A stretch of DNA of 64,000 nt, taken from assembly GCA_937919655.1 (NCBI GenBank), contig CALFPJ010000021.1:90882-154881 (forward strand). The letters run 5' to 3'. Made by a program: the position numbers and the translations under genes. This DNA comes from an uncultured Gemmatimonadales bacterium. Its GTDB lineage: Bacteria > Gemmatimonadota > Gemmatimonadetes > Longimicrobiales > Gaopeijiaceae. Positions within the stretch are counted from its first letter, which is position 1. Each line of letters begins with the position of its first letter. Under the pieces are notes generated by a model, which saw nothing but the letters and a program-made list of their open reading frames with translations, ran no database searches and was not told where the DNA came from. This document shows positions 53,936 through 63,154 of the stretch, piece by piece.

Positions 53936-55735
53936 ATGCGATCCTCCATTCGGCCACTCACAACGCGGGGCGCCGTACTCGCGTGCGTCACGCTCGCGCT
54001 GTTGTTCAGCTCAGCAGGCGCGCGAGGACAAACCACGCCCGCCGACTCCACGAGGATCCTCAAGGAATCACACAAGTTCCAAGAGGAGTTTGAGCGCTAC
54101 CGTGAGAGTCGTATTCCTCCGATGGCCCAGCCCGACGGACAGGTCTGCGACGAACGCATCGGTACCATTTGTATCTGGTTTGGAGGAGATGAAAACGAAC
54201 GCTTTCCGGCCGAGTTCCGCGAAGTGGGCCAGGCTCGGGTCGAGTTCATTCGATCCCTGTTCGACGGGTTCGAGGAGATCAAGGATCGTTGGATCCTCGG
54301 GCAGCTCGTGCACTACCTGGTCGAGAGCCGGAACATCGGCGAGGCAGAGCGGGTCGCCAACGAGTGCGGCATCACAGAAACGTGGTGGTGCTCCGCGCTG
54401 CTTGGCTACGTCCTCCATATAAAAACCGAATACGTCCCGGCCGAAGCGGCCTTCCGTGAATCGCTCGCGGCGATGTCCGACGCCCAGTACGAGGCATGGA
54501 CGACCCCTCGCTTCATTTTCACACCAGATGCGCGAGACGAGTTCGAACGCGCCGCTCCCGCCGAGCGAGAGCGCAAGTGGGAGCTCTTTTGGCGACTCTC
54601 GGATCCGCTCTTTCTTTTCGAAGGTAACGACCGCCTGACGGACCATTTCGCCCGCCTTGTGGTTGCTGAGAACCGGAGAGACGCCGCTGACCCGATGGGC
54701 GGAGAATGGGACGAGTTCCAGGAAGAGACGCTCGTCCGGTACGGCCGGAATATCGGCTACAGCCGAGTGCACAACCCTGGCCGAACCATGAGCCTGGGTG
54801 GGGGGCTGCAGGACACCCGCCGCATGGTCAGCCATCACCATCCAAAGAGCCGGGGTTATCTCTTCCCGGAGACCTATCTCGAGTCGCCCTCGGATATCCC
54901 ACCGGAGAGTTGGATCACCGCTCCGAGGGAGGCCCGCACGTGGTACGCCCCGCCGTACGCCCCGGAGATCCGCGCGCTGGAGACCCAGGTCGGCCGCTTC
55001 CGCAGAGACGGCATGATGCTGGTGGTCGGTGCGTATCGGCCGACCATCGCGGATCCAACGGCGTTCGGCGGCGTGAGCTCGGCGTGGCGGGAGGGGGGCG
55101 GCATTGCGGGACCGGCCAATACGGCCCTGTTCCTGATTCCGGAGGACGGGGGGGAGTCGGTCTACGTCCAGGGCACGGAGCCTGAAGGCGTTCTGACCAT
55201 AGAGACCCTTCCCGGTCACTACGTGAGCGGGCTCGAAGTCGTTGACCTGCAGGGCCGACAGGCGTGGCGCGCCCGTCAGGGTGTCATCCAACGGCCGTTG
55301 ACCGCCGGGTTGGTCGACGTGTCGGATCTATTGATCCTGCGAGAAGGCGCGACCCTCCCAGAGTCGTTGGATGAGGCGATTCCGGATGTCCGACCCGGCG
55401 TGCGCCTACGCCCTGGTGAGCGATTCGCGGTTGTCTGGGAGGCCTACGGGCTCGGTATCCTGGAACCCATCCAGGTCACCATAGGCTTCAACCAGGGGCG
55501 GCCCGGATTCCTCAGCCGTATCGGGGAGTTTCTCGGCGTGATCGCACCCGACCGGCCGGTAGACGTCACGTTCGATGATGTCGGCCCCGACCGCGTCCAG
55601 GCAGCGTTTCGATCCGTCATGCTGGAGCTACCCGACCTTGAGCCAGGCGATTATACCCTCCACCTTCAACTCGACCTCTTCGGCCGGACTCCTATCGTGA
55701 CGAGTCGACCGATCATCGTTGAGGGATCACAGTGA
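53936..55735 (+). CDS. Secreted GWxTD-like domain protein
   Basis: 599 residues from ATG at 53936. Signal peptide with hydrophobic core VLACVTLALLFSSAG. The middle part, RERKWELFWRLSDPLFLFEG, then DRLTDHFARLVVAENR and LVRYGRNIGYSR, follows the pattern of GWxTD-type proteins frequent in Gemmatimonadota (FWxxxDPLF, xRxxEHxAR, LxxRYG). The N-terminal helical part (about 60-190) looks TPR-like and holds several cysteines; the C-terminal half is beta-rich. Function of the family is unknown. No clear ribosome binding site. The next gene starts 19 bases downstream. Confidence 0.72.
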   Translation: MRSSIRPLTTRGAVLACVTLALLFSSAGARGQTTPADSTRILKESHKFQEEFERYRESRIPPMAQPDGQVCDERIGTICIWFGGDENERFPAEFREVGQARVEFIRSLFDGFEEIKDRWILGQLVHYLVESRNIGEAERVANECGITETWWCSALLGYVLHIKTEYVPAEAAFRESLAAMSDAQYEAWTTPRFIFTPDARDEFERAAPAERERKWELFWRLSDPLFLFEGNDRLTDHFARLVVAENRRDAADPMGGEWDEFQEETLVRYGRNIGYSRVHNPGRTMSLGGGLQDTRRMVSHHHPKSRGYLFPETYLESPSDIPPESWITAPREARTWYAPPYAPEIRALETQVGRFRRDGMMLVVGAYRPTIADPTAFGGVSSAWREGGGIAGPANTALFLIPEDGGESVYVQGTEPEGVLTIETLPGHYVSGLEVVDLQGRQAWRARQGVIQRPLTAGLVDVSDLLILREGATLPESLDEAIPDVRPGVRLRPGERFAVVWEAYGLGILEPIQVTIGFNQGRPGFLSRIGEFLGVIAPDRPVDVTFDDVGPDRVQAAFRSVMLELPDLEPGDYTLHLQLDLFGRTPIVTSRPIIVEGSQ

Positions 55736-55754
55736 TCCACATGACACAGCTATC

Positions 55755-56723
55755 GTGACGACGCTCCGAGGGTCGGTCTCAGTCTTCTTTGTCCTGGCCG
55801 CAACGCTGGCCTGGACAGGACCGGAGTCCGTGGATGGTGCCCCTAGTTCCGAGCGCACGGCACTGTCGTCAGACAGTACGATCACCGTGAGCGGATTTCT
55901 CCCGCCGATCCCAGGGCCGCTCCCGTTCTTCTACGACCTGTTCACCTTCCGTACGGATGGCGGCGGCACCACGGTCATCGCGGCGATCGCCGTACCCGTG
56001 GGCAAGCTCCGAAGGGAGCGGAACGATGGTCGCGTCCGTTATCAGTTCGATGTCAGGCTGGTTCTTGCCGATACGGCGCGCCACTCGGTGGTCCACAGCG
56101 TGGACTCGGCCTTCGTAAACGTGGAACGTCCGCTGTCAGGACAGCACTTGTTACACACCTACATCGAAATACAGGCCCCGCCCTCGCCGTCCAGCCTGCA
56201 GCGGGTGATCGTCACCGACGCAGCCAGGCCAGGGGTTGGCCAACTGTACAACGAACCCTTCCCCATCCCTGACTACAGCGGTCCGGAGTTGATGCTCAGC
56301 GACATCGCGTTCGGTCTCCCAGATGCGACCGACGGTTGGGCGCGACGGGGCAACATGCTCGCGCTGTTGCCGACCAGCCAGTTTCCAGAGAGCTCATTCG
56401 ATGTCTACTACGAGATCTACAATCTCCCAAAAGGCACGCCGTACGAGACTGAGATCCTGATCGAGCCGCTGGACGACTCCGGAGACGGAGAGGGATCCGT
56501 TCGGGCGTTCTTCTCCGGCGAATCAGAGGCCCGCGAAGACGACTCAGTCGCAGAGCTGCGTCGGGTGGATTCGGCACTCCCCAAGGGACCCTACCGATTC
56601 ACGGTCACCGTCAGAAATATGGCCGACGGCACCAGTACATCGAGTTCGAGGGCGGTCGAGGTCCGCGGGTGGAGAGGCGGTACGACCATGGTGCCGGCGA
56701 TGCCGCGGGGGCTGGGACAGTAG
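55755..56723 (+). CDS. Secreted beta-rich protein of unknown function
   Basis: 322 residues from GTG at 55755 (VTTLRGSVSVFFVLAATLAW signal peptide). The mature protein is predicted beta-rich: YQFDVRLVLADTARHSVV, then HLLHTYIEIQAP and FDVYYEIYNLPKGTPYETE, which resembles the repeated beta domain found in partners of GWxTD proteins. It begins 19 bases after the GWxTD-like gene, so the two are very likely co-transcribed and may work together at the cell surface. No catalytic motif seen. An earlier TTG at 55719 overlaps the upstream gene and is less likely. Confidence 0.68.
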   Translation: MTTLRGSVSVFFVLAATLAWTGPESVDGAPSSERTALSSDSTITVSGFLPPIPGPLPFFYDLFTFRTDGGGTTVIAAIAVPVGKLRRERNDGRVRYQFDVRLVLADTARHSVVHSVDSAFVNVERPLSGQHLLHTYIEIQAPPSPSSLQRVIVTDAARPGVGQLYNEPFPIPDYSGPELMLSDIAFGLPDATDGWARRGNMLALLPTSQFPESSFDVYYEIYNLPKGTPYETEILIEPLDDSGDGEGSVRAFFSGESEAREDDSVAELRRVDSALPKGPYRFTVTVRNMADGTSTSSSRAVEVRGWRGGTTMVPAMPRGLGQ

Positions 56724-56769
56724 GAGGGTTCGCCTTCGCGAGTTCGGGACTCGCCCAACGATCGGCCGG

Positions 56770-58446
56770 TCAGGACCCCTCGACCGTGAAGCTGAACATC
56801 ATACCCGCATGTAGATGTTCGGCTATGTGACAGTGCACCATCCACTCTCCTGGGTTAGACATCTCTACTAGGAAGTCCATGGTCGAGCCGACGGGTACGA
56901 TCGCTGTGTCCTTCCACACCAGGTTGTCGCTCTCCACTCCATCCTTGTTGAGCACGAGGAACCGCTGCCCGTGGATGTGGATGGGGTGGTTCATAGGGTG
57001 GAACGAGTCCGGCGTGTTGAAGACCCGGATCTTGACCACATCGCCGACTTTGAAAATCCAATCGATGTCACCGTTCTCGGCGCCCGTCTCGCGGTCCCGC
57101 AGAATCCATGTCACCTGCTCGCCTGTGGACAGCCAGTTCATCATGGGCATGCCGTCGTTCCACTCGATGGGTGGAAAGAACATCGTGTCCGCCTCCATCT
57201 GAATCACCATCGACTGGGGCAGGTCCCGCACGCGCACGGTGGTTTCTAGCTCGTGGTCCGGCGCACGGTCGAAGTACGGACGGAAACGGGCGATGTCCGC
57301 GACGACCTCTGCGTGCACCCGGAGTTCCTCGAACGCCTTGGAGATCGTCGGGTCCGCGGTCTCCTCAGATACCGTGACGACCGAAAGTGTGTCCACATGC
57401 GGGTAGAATTCGCCGCGGAAGTGGTTGATCGCCTGAATGGTGTTTGAGATCGCGACGTCGCCCACGTCGTCGAAACGAACGTCCACGACGTACCGTTCGG
57501 CCGGAGCGATCACCACGGAGTTGATCCACTGTTCGCGCTCGTACCGGCCCACGTCGGACGCCACGATCTTCACGGCGTTTCCGCCGAAGGTCACGTTGAA
57601 CGTGCGCGTGTTGGCAACGTTCGTCAGGTAGAAGCGGACGACTTCCCCTCGCTTCGCGGTCAGTCGATAGTCGGTCTGTCCGTTCACCATCATGACGTTG
57701 CCGAAACGCCCCATAAGCGCATGCGTGGGTGCGCTATCGCCCCACGGGATCGCGCCCTGCTCGTCCATGAGCATGTCGTCCAAGACGAAGACTTCTTCGC
57801 GGTGCGCCGGCCCGTAGTAGTCAGGGTCGGGCGAGGTCACCAGGAGGTTTCCGAAGAGCCCGAGATCCTGCTGGACGTCTTCACGCACGTGCGGGTGATA
57901 CCAGAACATGCCCGCGTCGGGGACGTGCACTTCGTACGTGAACGAGTCACCGCGCTCAATCGCGGCCTGTGTGACGCCCGGCACGCCATCGAAGCGATTG
58001 TCGATGCGGACGCCGTGCCAGTGGATCGTCGTCGGCATCTCGATCTCGTTCGTGACCCGCACGACGATGGTGGCGTCCTTCTCCGCTTGAATCAGCGGCC
58101 CTGGGTACTGGCCGTTGTAGCCGAACATGATCATCTCGTGGCCGTTCAGGGTGCGCCTGACCATCGACACAGAAATGTCCAGGGTATCCCCGTCGGCCAT
58201 GGGCACCATCGCCGATGGCCGGGCCTCCGGAAACATCGACGGATCCATGCCCATCCCCGGCATGAACGGACCCACTACAGGGACGGCGTTCTCCAGACCG
58301 GGAAGCATGGGCATGCTCGGATCCATCGGGACCATGCGCCAACCGCCCCGAGGGGTCATCCCGCGCATCTCGTGCTGACCGAGAACGGGCCTAGGGAGCG
58401 CCGCCATAAAGAGTACGACCAGGCAAAGCATTCCGGTCCGTTTCAT
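56770..58446 (-). CDS. Secreted multicopper oxidase
   Basis: 558 residues with a signal peptide ending near VLGQ. The first 60 mature residues are rich in Met, Pro and Gly (for example MDPSMPMLPGL, MPGMGMDPSMFP), a possible copper-binding tail. The three cupredoxin domains carry the copper ligands: TTIHWHG, FWYHPH, HPMNHPIHIHG and the T1/trinuclear HCHIAEHLHAGM. The final Met as axial ligand suggests a medium-potential T1 copper, as in bacterial CueO-like and laccase-like enzymes. Likely roles are copper or manganese oxidation or phenol oxidation. The upstream gene ends seven bases before its ATG. Confidence 0.92.
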   Translation of the reverse strand: MKRTGMLCLVVLFMAALPRPVLGQHEMRGMTPRGGWRMVPMDPSMPMLPGLENAVPVVGPFMPGMGMDPSMFPEARPSAMVPMADGDTLDISVSMVRRTLNGHEMIMFGYNGQYPGPLIQAEKDATIVVRVTNEIEMPTTIHWHGVRIDNRFDGVPGVTQAAIERGDSFTYEVHVPDAGMFWYHPHVREDVQQDLGLFGNLLVTSPDPDYYGPAHREEVFVLDDMLMDEQGAIPWGDSAPTHALMGRFGNVMMVNGQTDYRLTAKRGEVVRFYLTNVANTRTFNVTFGGNAVKIVASDVGRYEREQWINSVVIAPAERYVVDVRFDDVGDVAISNTIQAINHFRGEFYPHVDTLSVVTVSEETADPTISKAFEELRVHAEVVADIARFRPYFDRAPDHELETTVRVRDLPQSMVIQMEADTMFFPPIEWNDGMPMMNWLSTGEQVTWILRDRETGAENGDIDWIFKVGDVVKIRVFNTPDSFHPMNHPIHIHGQRFLVLNKDGVESDNLVWKDTAIVPVGSTMDFLVEMSNPGEWMVHCHIAEHLHAGMMFSFTVEGS

Positions 58447-58453
58447 GTCGAGC

Positions 58454-58996
58454 TCAGTTGCCGTACCCGAAGGCCGCACAGTTTTCCTGCTGAAGCGCCC
58501 CGTGGCCCACCATCGTGTGCATCAAGCCGCTCCGTGACAGGCCTCGGAAAACGATCGGACCAGACCATGTCCCTGCCCCGGCATCATCTAACTCCTCAAG
58601 CGTGACCACGATGATGAACTGATTCCACGCTACCGAGCCTGAGGCCCGAAAGTTCTCGTCCAAGGCGCCCAAACGGACCACCCGGTCGATGTCCGGAGTG
58701 GTGACCCAAGCCACCAACTTCCCGTACTTCGGCGCACGCATACGTTCGATAGACACGTCGAGGTCGTACATGTAGCTGCCGTCCGCAGTCAGCTGGACCG
58801 AGAACGGCGACGATGCGGCGACCGTCACCTCGGTGACGGCCTTCGAGTTGCCCGTCCCTGGAATGTTGCGCGTTGTAAACAGCTCGACCGCGTAGTAGTC
58901 GGGGCCACCCGCCATGCAGGCGCCCCCGGTGGACATCGCGTCCGGGCCGGGAGAAACGCTCACGAGCGTAAGCAAAGTCAGGATCGAGTAGGTCAA
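58454..58996 (-). CDS. Secreted protein of unknown function, oxidase-associated
   Basis: 180 residues from TTG at 58996 (AGGAG close upstream). Signal peptide MTYSILTLLTLVSVSPGPDA. The mature part is beta-rich with SPFSVQLTADGSYMYDLDVS, KYGKLVAWVTTPDIDRVVRL and FIIVVTLEELDDAG, which recalls the extracellular fold of anti-sigma-K-like domains, but identity is not certain. It ends with GHGALQQENCAAFGYGN, containing one Cys. It lies between the LVIVD-repeat protein and the multicopper oxidase, with short gaps, so all three are probably one operon. Confidence 0.6.
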   Translation of the reverse strand: MTYSILTLLTLVSVSPGPDAMSTGGACMAGGPDYYAVELFTTRNIPGTGNSKAVTEVTVAASSPFSVQLTADGSYMYDLDVSIERMRAPKYGKLVAWVTTPDIDRVVRLGALDENFRASGSVAWNQFIIVVTLEELDDAGAGTWSGPIVFRGLSRSGLMHTMVGHGALQQENCAAFGYGN

Positions 58997-59033
58997 TGTC
59001 TCCTGGGGGTCCGGGCTGGGTGTTAGCCCCTGA

Positions 59034-60383
59034 TCAGCTGATCGGACGCTTCACAACCGGCCTGTCCCAATCCTGGGCGGACGAGATGTTCGGGTAACCC
59101 CAATGCTCGCCGTTCCAGCCTTGGAATCCGTCCATCTTGAAGGTCCACAGGCCGGTCGACATGTCGGAAACCACGATCAACCCGTCCTCGTTGCGGACGT
59201 CGACGCCAAACGCGCCGTTGAACTGCGAATAGCGCTCCGTGTTCGGCGGGCCCACATACGTGTCGTAGTAGCCTGAGGTCACCGGGTTCGCAGGATCCTG
59301 CAGATTGAAGATCTGCAGGCCATCCAAGTACCCAGAGACGAACACATACGGCCACCGCACTTCGTGGTTGTGCACCAAGTGTCGCCAGTCCGCCGTGAAG
59401 GCCGAGATGGGCTCGCGGATGTTCGTGACTTCCCCGTCGAGCGCCGGCTGCAGGTCGAAGATGCGGAGCGGAGCGTACTGATACTCCGTCTCAGCGATCA
59501 CGTAGCGACCGTCCGGACTGGGTGTGAAGGTATGTCCGTAGCTCACGCCGCTGACGCCAGTCAACGTGATGCGCAGCTCCGGAGCCGTGACGTCCGAGAC
59601 GTCGTAGATGTAGTAGCCGCCGGTGCCGCCCCCATAGAAGCGGTCCTCACCCGTGTCCGGGTGGTAGCCGACGTAGAAGTCGTGGTAGCCACGGCCGCTA
59701 CCGCTTCCAAGCGAGCTCTCCGGCACAGGTACCATCCCCACGCGAGCGTTCGCCAGGTCGCCGTCAACGACCTTACCCAGATCGTAGACGAGGGCACCCG
59801 GCGCTGCAGCGGTCGTGAACAGGTATACGTGATCGTTCGAATGTTTGTAGATGAAGATGTTGTGGAAACCACCCGGCATGTCGGGCTCACGGATGCGGGC
59901 GACCTCACGAACCGTCGATGGGTCCGGCAGTCCGGTCACGTCGAGGATGACCGCGCCGAGGTCGTTGTCAGGGCCGCCCGCGCCGAACTGGAGCGACTGC
60001 ACGATGTAGTAGCGGCCGTTCCACTTGAAGTGTTTTACGTCCATGCCACCAGTGCGCTGATGGAGGTCCTGGTCGTCGATCCTCCATTCGTAGAGCAGCT
60101 CCGGATGCTCCGGATCCGCGAGGCTGATGATGTCAGTCCCCTTAGGTCCGTCGAAGCCATAGACCATCCGCGAGACATAGGCGTAGGGGCGGCTCATCTC
60201 CTGCTCGAGGTCCATGTCCGCGACGGAGAGCGCAGCACCCAATGGAAGATGGCCGAGCACCTCGATGTTGTCGCTTGAACGCTGGAGCGGGGACCACGGG
60301 ACTTGTTGCGCATTCAAGGGAGCGGCGGCGATGGTGACCGCGACGGCGACCCATGCGAACGACAGGCTTCGCTGTGACAGCAT
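59034..60383 (-). CDS. Secreted LVIVD-repeat beta-propeller protein
   Basis: 449 residues with a signal peptide (AWVAVAVTIAAAPLNAQQ). The body is a seven-bladed-type propeller built from LVIVD-like repeats: TDIISLADPEHPELLYEWR, AVILDVTGLPDPSTVREVA, YYIYDVSDVTAPELRITLTG, LQIFNLQDPANPVTSGYYD. Such proteins are extracellular or periplasmic with no known enzymatic role. First gene of the multicopper oxidase operon. The ATG at 60383 has only a weak ribosome binding site. Confidence 0.82.
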   Translation of the reverse strand: MLSQRSLSFAWVAVAVTIAAAPLNAQQVPWSPLQRSSDNIEVLGHLPLGAALSVADMDLEQEMSRPYAYVSRMVYGFDGPKGTDIISLADPEHPELLYEWRIDDQDLHQRTGGMDVKHFKWNGRYYIVQSLQFGAGGPDNDLGAVILDVTGLPDPSTVREVARIREPDMPGGFHNIFIYKHSNDHVYLFTTAAAPGALVYDLGKVVDGDLANARVGMVPVPESSLGSGSGRGYHDFYVGYHPDTGEDRFYGGGTGGYYIYDVSDVTAPELRITLTGVSGVSYGHTFTPSPDGRYVIAETEYQYAPLRIFDLQPALDGEVTNIREPISAFTADWRHLVHNHEVRWPYVFVSGYLDGLQIFNLQDPANPVTSGYYDTYVGPPNTERYSQFNGAFGVDVRNEDGLIVVSDMSTGLWTFKMDGFQGWNGEHWGYPNISSAQDWDRPVVKRPIS

Positions 60384-60444
60384 TCAGGACTCTCAGGTTT
60401 GGTATTGGAGAAGTCGTCATAATGCGTGTCGTGCGCGGTCGCGG

Positions 60445-60640
60445 CTAGTTGTTCCCACAGAGTGCCATTGCGCCCAACTGATCCTTCTCGAATGCTGCCA
60501 GGTAATCGGCCCTGCTCAGCAGTACGATTGGGGCCATCTGGGTGAGCATGATGGCAGCCCCCATGGAGACGTAACCCAGAACGAACGCCACTCGCGCCAA
60601 TAGGGCGTTTGAAATACCTATCCGTATCGGCTCGGAAGTC
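60445..60640 (-). pseudogene. Fragment of a DUF4386-like membrane protein
   Basis: The minus frame from about 60640 to the TAG at 60445 reads IRIGISNALLARVAFVLGYV, then MAPIVLLSRADYLAAFEKDQ and LGAMALCGNN before a stop. The pattern (membrane helix, then LxxADYLxxFxxxQLxALA) resembles the middle of DUF4386 proteins. Both ends of the family domain are missing and there is no start codon with a ribosome binding site, so this is a remnant. Recognition is by eye and moderate. Confidence 0.4.
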
Positions 60641-60745
60641 TGGGCACTGTGCTACAGAAATAGTCTGGCCGGGCGAGAGGGTCGTCCTGTTCACTACTCT
60701 TCCCCGGATCGCCTACGGCGATCCTGCGCTTGGGGGAATCCAGAG

Positions 60746-61069
60746 ATGAGTGACGTGCCCGACCGGCCTGATTCGGAGCGAAGAGAGGAGTTCAGAGAGA
60801 GGGCGCAACTCAAAGCTCGTCGACGCAGAAAGGGCCGCGCGATCGACATCGTGTTGGTGGGATTCAGTGTGCTCGGTGGTCTGCTGGCGTGGGGTACGGT
60901 CCGGGCGACGTGCCCGACGCTCGAAGAGGTTCGGGCCGACATTGATCGGCAGGCCGCAGCGCAGAGGCAGGAACATACGGAAGAACGTCGGGAAGACTAC
61001 ATGGAGCAGGTGATCTGCCGGTTGCTCGATATAGAGGAGGAGGAACTCCGGGCGGTCAGGGGCCGGTGA
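60746..61069 (+). CDS. Small single-pass membrane protein
   Basis: 107 residues. A highly charged cytoplasmic N-terminus (ERREEFRERAQLKARRRRKG) is followed by one membrane helix (AIDIVLVGFSVLGGLLAWGT) and a charged helical C-terminal tail with two cysteines. ATG at 60746 has GGGGGA eight bases upstream. No family recognised; possibly monocistronic. About 330 bases follow without a gene except repeat copy 1. Confidence 0.68.
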   Translation: MSDVPDRPDSERREEFRERAQLKARRRRKGRAIDIVLVGFSVLGGLLAWGTVRATCPTLEEVRADIDRQAAAQRQEHTEERREDYMEQVICRLLDIEEEELRAVRGR

Positions 61070-61161
61070 GGACCTCATAGTGCGTGAGAATGCGAGCCGA
61101 TCACTCGCTCGTCAGCGCCGTGATGGGTCGATGCGGGTCAAGCCCAGCTGAACGCGCCCGG

Positions 61162-61260
61162 TTTTCGCCGCTTTGGCGTACTTCTGGGGAATGCCCATCG
61201 ATTTTGCGGCATGGGGCGGCGGATCTCACTGGATCAGTGAACGCGAACATGTAGAGAAAC
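61162..61260. repeat. Imperfect 100-bp direct repeat, copy 1
   Basis: About 99 bases that recur at 63155-63254 in the same orientation with roughly 70 percent identity by eye. Shared cores include GGCGTACTTC, GGGGAAT, TCGATTT and GAACATGT.GAGAAA. The two copies bracket the M20 peptidase gene (61404-62852). Nothing else was seen in 61070-61403. Confidence 0.65.
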
Positions 61261-61403
61261 ATGTAGCGTCGCTGAACCCAGTCAGTGCCACTGTCGATCG
61301 TCAGAGTTGATGGCGCACCTCTGCTCCGAGCCATGCACCGACGCCACTATTTGGTGCCAAGCCAACCCGGGAGCCATGCACGAACGCTCCACGCCCCCGT
61401 CGT

Positions 61404-62852
61404 TTAGTTCTGCGAGATCGGTCGCCCCACCTCACTTGCGTACGCCCTACGCAGCGCCTCGTGGTACTGATCGAGCAGTCCGGCCAGTACTCGGTGTTCC
61501 TCTCGCACCGCCTCGCGCAGTTCCGGTTTCGTGAGGAAGTCATAGAGGACCGACGACATGGTCTCGGCGCTGATGCGGAAGCCTGTATGACCGACGTCGC
61601 TGAAGGTGTCCTCGAGCATGCCGCGTGTGTGGTTGGCTTCCCGTGAGCTGTAGATGCTGATTCCGATGCCCGGAATGTCTTTGGTGACGACCCCCGTCTC
61701 CTCGTAGCCCGAGGGGCGACGGGGCTCGGGGGCGATGTTCGGCGCATCCAGGCTTCCGGCGTAGGCGAAGGAGAGTTCTTGGAGGGTTCCCAGCGAGATA
61801 CCGTCGCGGTACTCCCCATACCGGTCGATCTGGACTTCCGTGCCCGTGGCCATCGCCGCACCCCGGGCCGCGTTATCCATCATTTCGGTGACGTGCGCGA
61901 GGTAGACGGGGTCGGGATAGCGAATGTAGTAGTCCACCACGGCCCTTTGGGGCACGACGTTGGGCGCATCGCCCCCCTCGGAGATCACGCCCTGGATGGA
62001 AGACTCGGGGCGGAACGTCGAGCGAAGGCCGTCCACCAAGGTGTAGAAGTGTACTGCCGCCTCGAGCGCGTTCCGCCCGTGCCACGACGACATCTGGTGC
62101 GATGGCTTTCCGAGAAACGTGTACTTGACCTCGTTGATATTCAGGCAGCAGCTCCCGAAGCCGACCTGGGCGCGAGACGTTTGGGTTACGCCGTGGCTTC
62201 GGATGAGGAGATCCGCGCCGTCGAACACGCCGGCCTCGTGCATGATCGTCTTCGCCGGAGGCCCGACCTCTTCAGCCGGAGTACCGTAGATCCGAATGCG
62301 CCCCGGGGTGCCATTCGCAGCCATGTGCTCCGCCAGCGCGAACGCCGATGCGAACACGATGGGGGTCTGTGCGTTGTGCTGATCGCCGTGGAAAGCCCCG
62401 TCCGCGTCGCGGAGTGCGTCGTACTCCCCGATGAGTCCGAGCATCAGACCGTCGGCACCCGCCGGTGAAGTCCACGTCGCCACGAACGCGGTTTCCAAGC
62501 CGGCCACGCCGACTTCGACGTCCCACCCCCGCCCACGGAGCACCGCGGTGAGCGTGTCCACGGTGTTGAATTCCTCCCAGCCCACCTCCGGATTGTGGCC
62601 AATGAAGTCGCTGAGGGCCTGCATCTCCGACTCCCACAGCTCGGTCGTCCGGCGCACCAGTGCGTCTTGGTCCGCGTCGGACCGACCGACCAGATCGTTA
62701 GCCATGCCGGTGGGGTCCAGACGGGCCTCCAGGGCATCGATCTGTTTCAGGATATCGCGGGCGGCGGCGCGCTCGGTGTCAGTGCTTTGCGCGATCACGG
62801 GAAGGGGGGAAAACAGTAGCGTCAGCAGGAGTAGGCGTCGCGAAGCTGACAT
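61404..62852 (-). CDS. Secreted M20-family amidohydrolase (AbgB-like)
   Basis: 482 residues with a signal peptide ending near VIAQ. It resembles M20D peptidases such as p-aminobenzoyl-glutamate hydrolase: HNPEVGWEEFNTVDTL, LIGEYDALRDADGAFHGDQH, YGTPAEEVGPPAKTIMHEAG (catalytic Glu-Glu pair), SSWHGRNALEAAVHFYTLVD in the lid domain and VGHTGFRISAE near the end. It probably hydrolyses an amide or peptide substrate outside the inner membrane. The gene is flanked by two imperfect direct repeats, which may reflect transfer or recombination. Confidence 0.88.
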   Translation of the reverse strand: MSASRRLLLLTLLFSPLPVIAQSTDTERAAARDILKQIDALEARLDPTGMANDLVGRSDADQDALVRRTTELWESEMQALSDFIGHNPEVGWEEFNTVDTLTAVLRGRGWDVEVGVAGLETAFVATWTSPAGADGLMLGLIGEYDALRDADGAFHGDQHNAQTPIVFASAFALAEHMAANGTPGRIRIYGTPAEEVGPPAKTIMHEAGVFDGADLLIRSHGVTQTSRAQVGFGSCCLNINEVKYTFLGKPSHQMSSWHGRNALEAAVHFYTLVDGLRSTFRPESSIQGVISEGGDAPNVVPQRAVVDYYIRYPDPVYLAHVTEMMDNAARGAAMATGTEVQIDRYGEYRDGISLGTLQELSFAYAGSLDAPNIAPEPRRPSGYEETGVVTKDIPGIGISIYSSREANHTRGMLEDTFSDVGHTGFRISAETMSSVLYDFLTKPELREAVREEHRVLAGLLDQYHEALRRAYASEVGRPISQN

Positions 62853-62931
62853 CGTGTGACTCCGGGTTGGGGCGTTGCACTAGGGGTGTTCGGCCCAAAC
62901 TACGATCCTGAGGGAGATACGTCGATGCGAG

Positions 62932-63123
62932 GTGAGGCGAGTGAATGGAGCGGTGGCGCGGGGCCGGTGGTCCGAACCCCATGAAGTCATCGTCGTGCGA
63001 GGGTACGAGGACCACGAGAAGACCGTCCGACACGAGATGTTGTACGATCTGCTCGCGGGTGATCCTACGCATGCGGACGAAATCTGGAGCGCGTGCGACC
63101 TCCTTTTGGGGTGTGCGCAGGCG
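62932..63123 (+). pseudogene. Fragment of a secreted HExxH-type metallopeptidase-like protein
   Basis: The + frame reads RGRWSEPHEVIVVRGYEDHE, then VRHEMLYDLLAGDPTHADEI and WSACDLLLG. In small secreted proteins of this type the segment is VRHEMLHDLLxGDxxHxxxxxxxC, a zinc-type HExxH; here the second histidine is tyrosine. There is no N-terminal signal sequence in the frame, and after residue 65 it runs into repeat copy 2. It is probably the C-terminal remnant of a lost gene. Identification by eye, moderate. Confidence 0.45.
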
Positions 63124-63154
63124 TGGGTGCATGGCTCGGGACCATGGAGGGCGA

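Noticed and set aside
54068..55291. Long antisense frame of 407 codons on the minus strand
   Set aside because: It mirrors the GWxTD-like gene, which has a signal peptide and family pattern; the antisense translation has no domain features.
57721..58605. Plus-strand frame of 294 codons, rich in His and Arg
   Set aside because: Antisense to the multicopper oxidase; the His content reflects the copper motifs and Met codons read backwards.
59364..60278. Plus-strand frame of 304 codons
   Set aside because: Shadow of the LVIVD-repeat gene, rich in Arg/Val/His as expected for an antisense reading.
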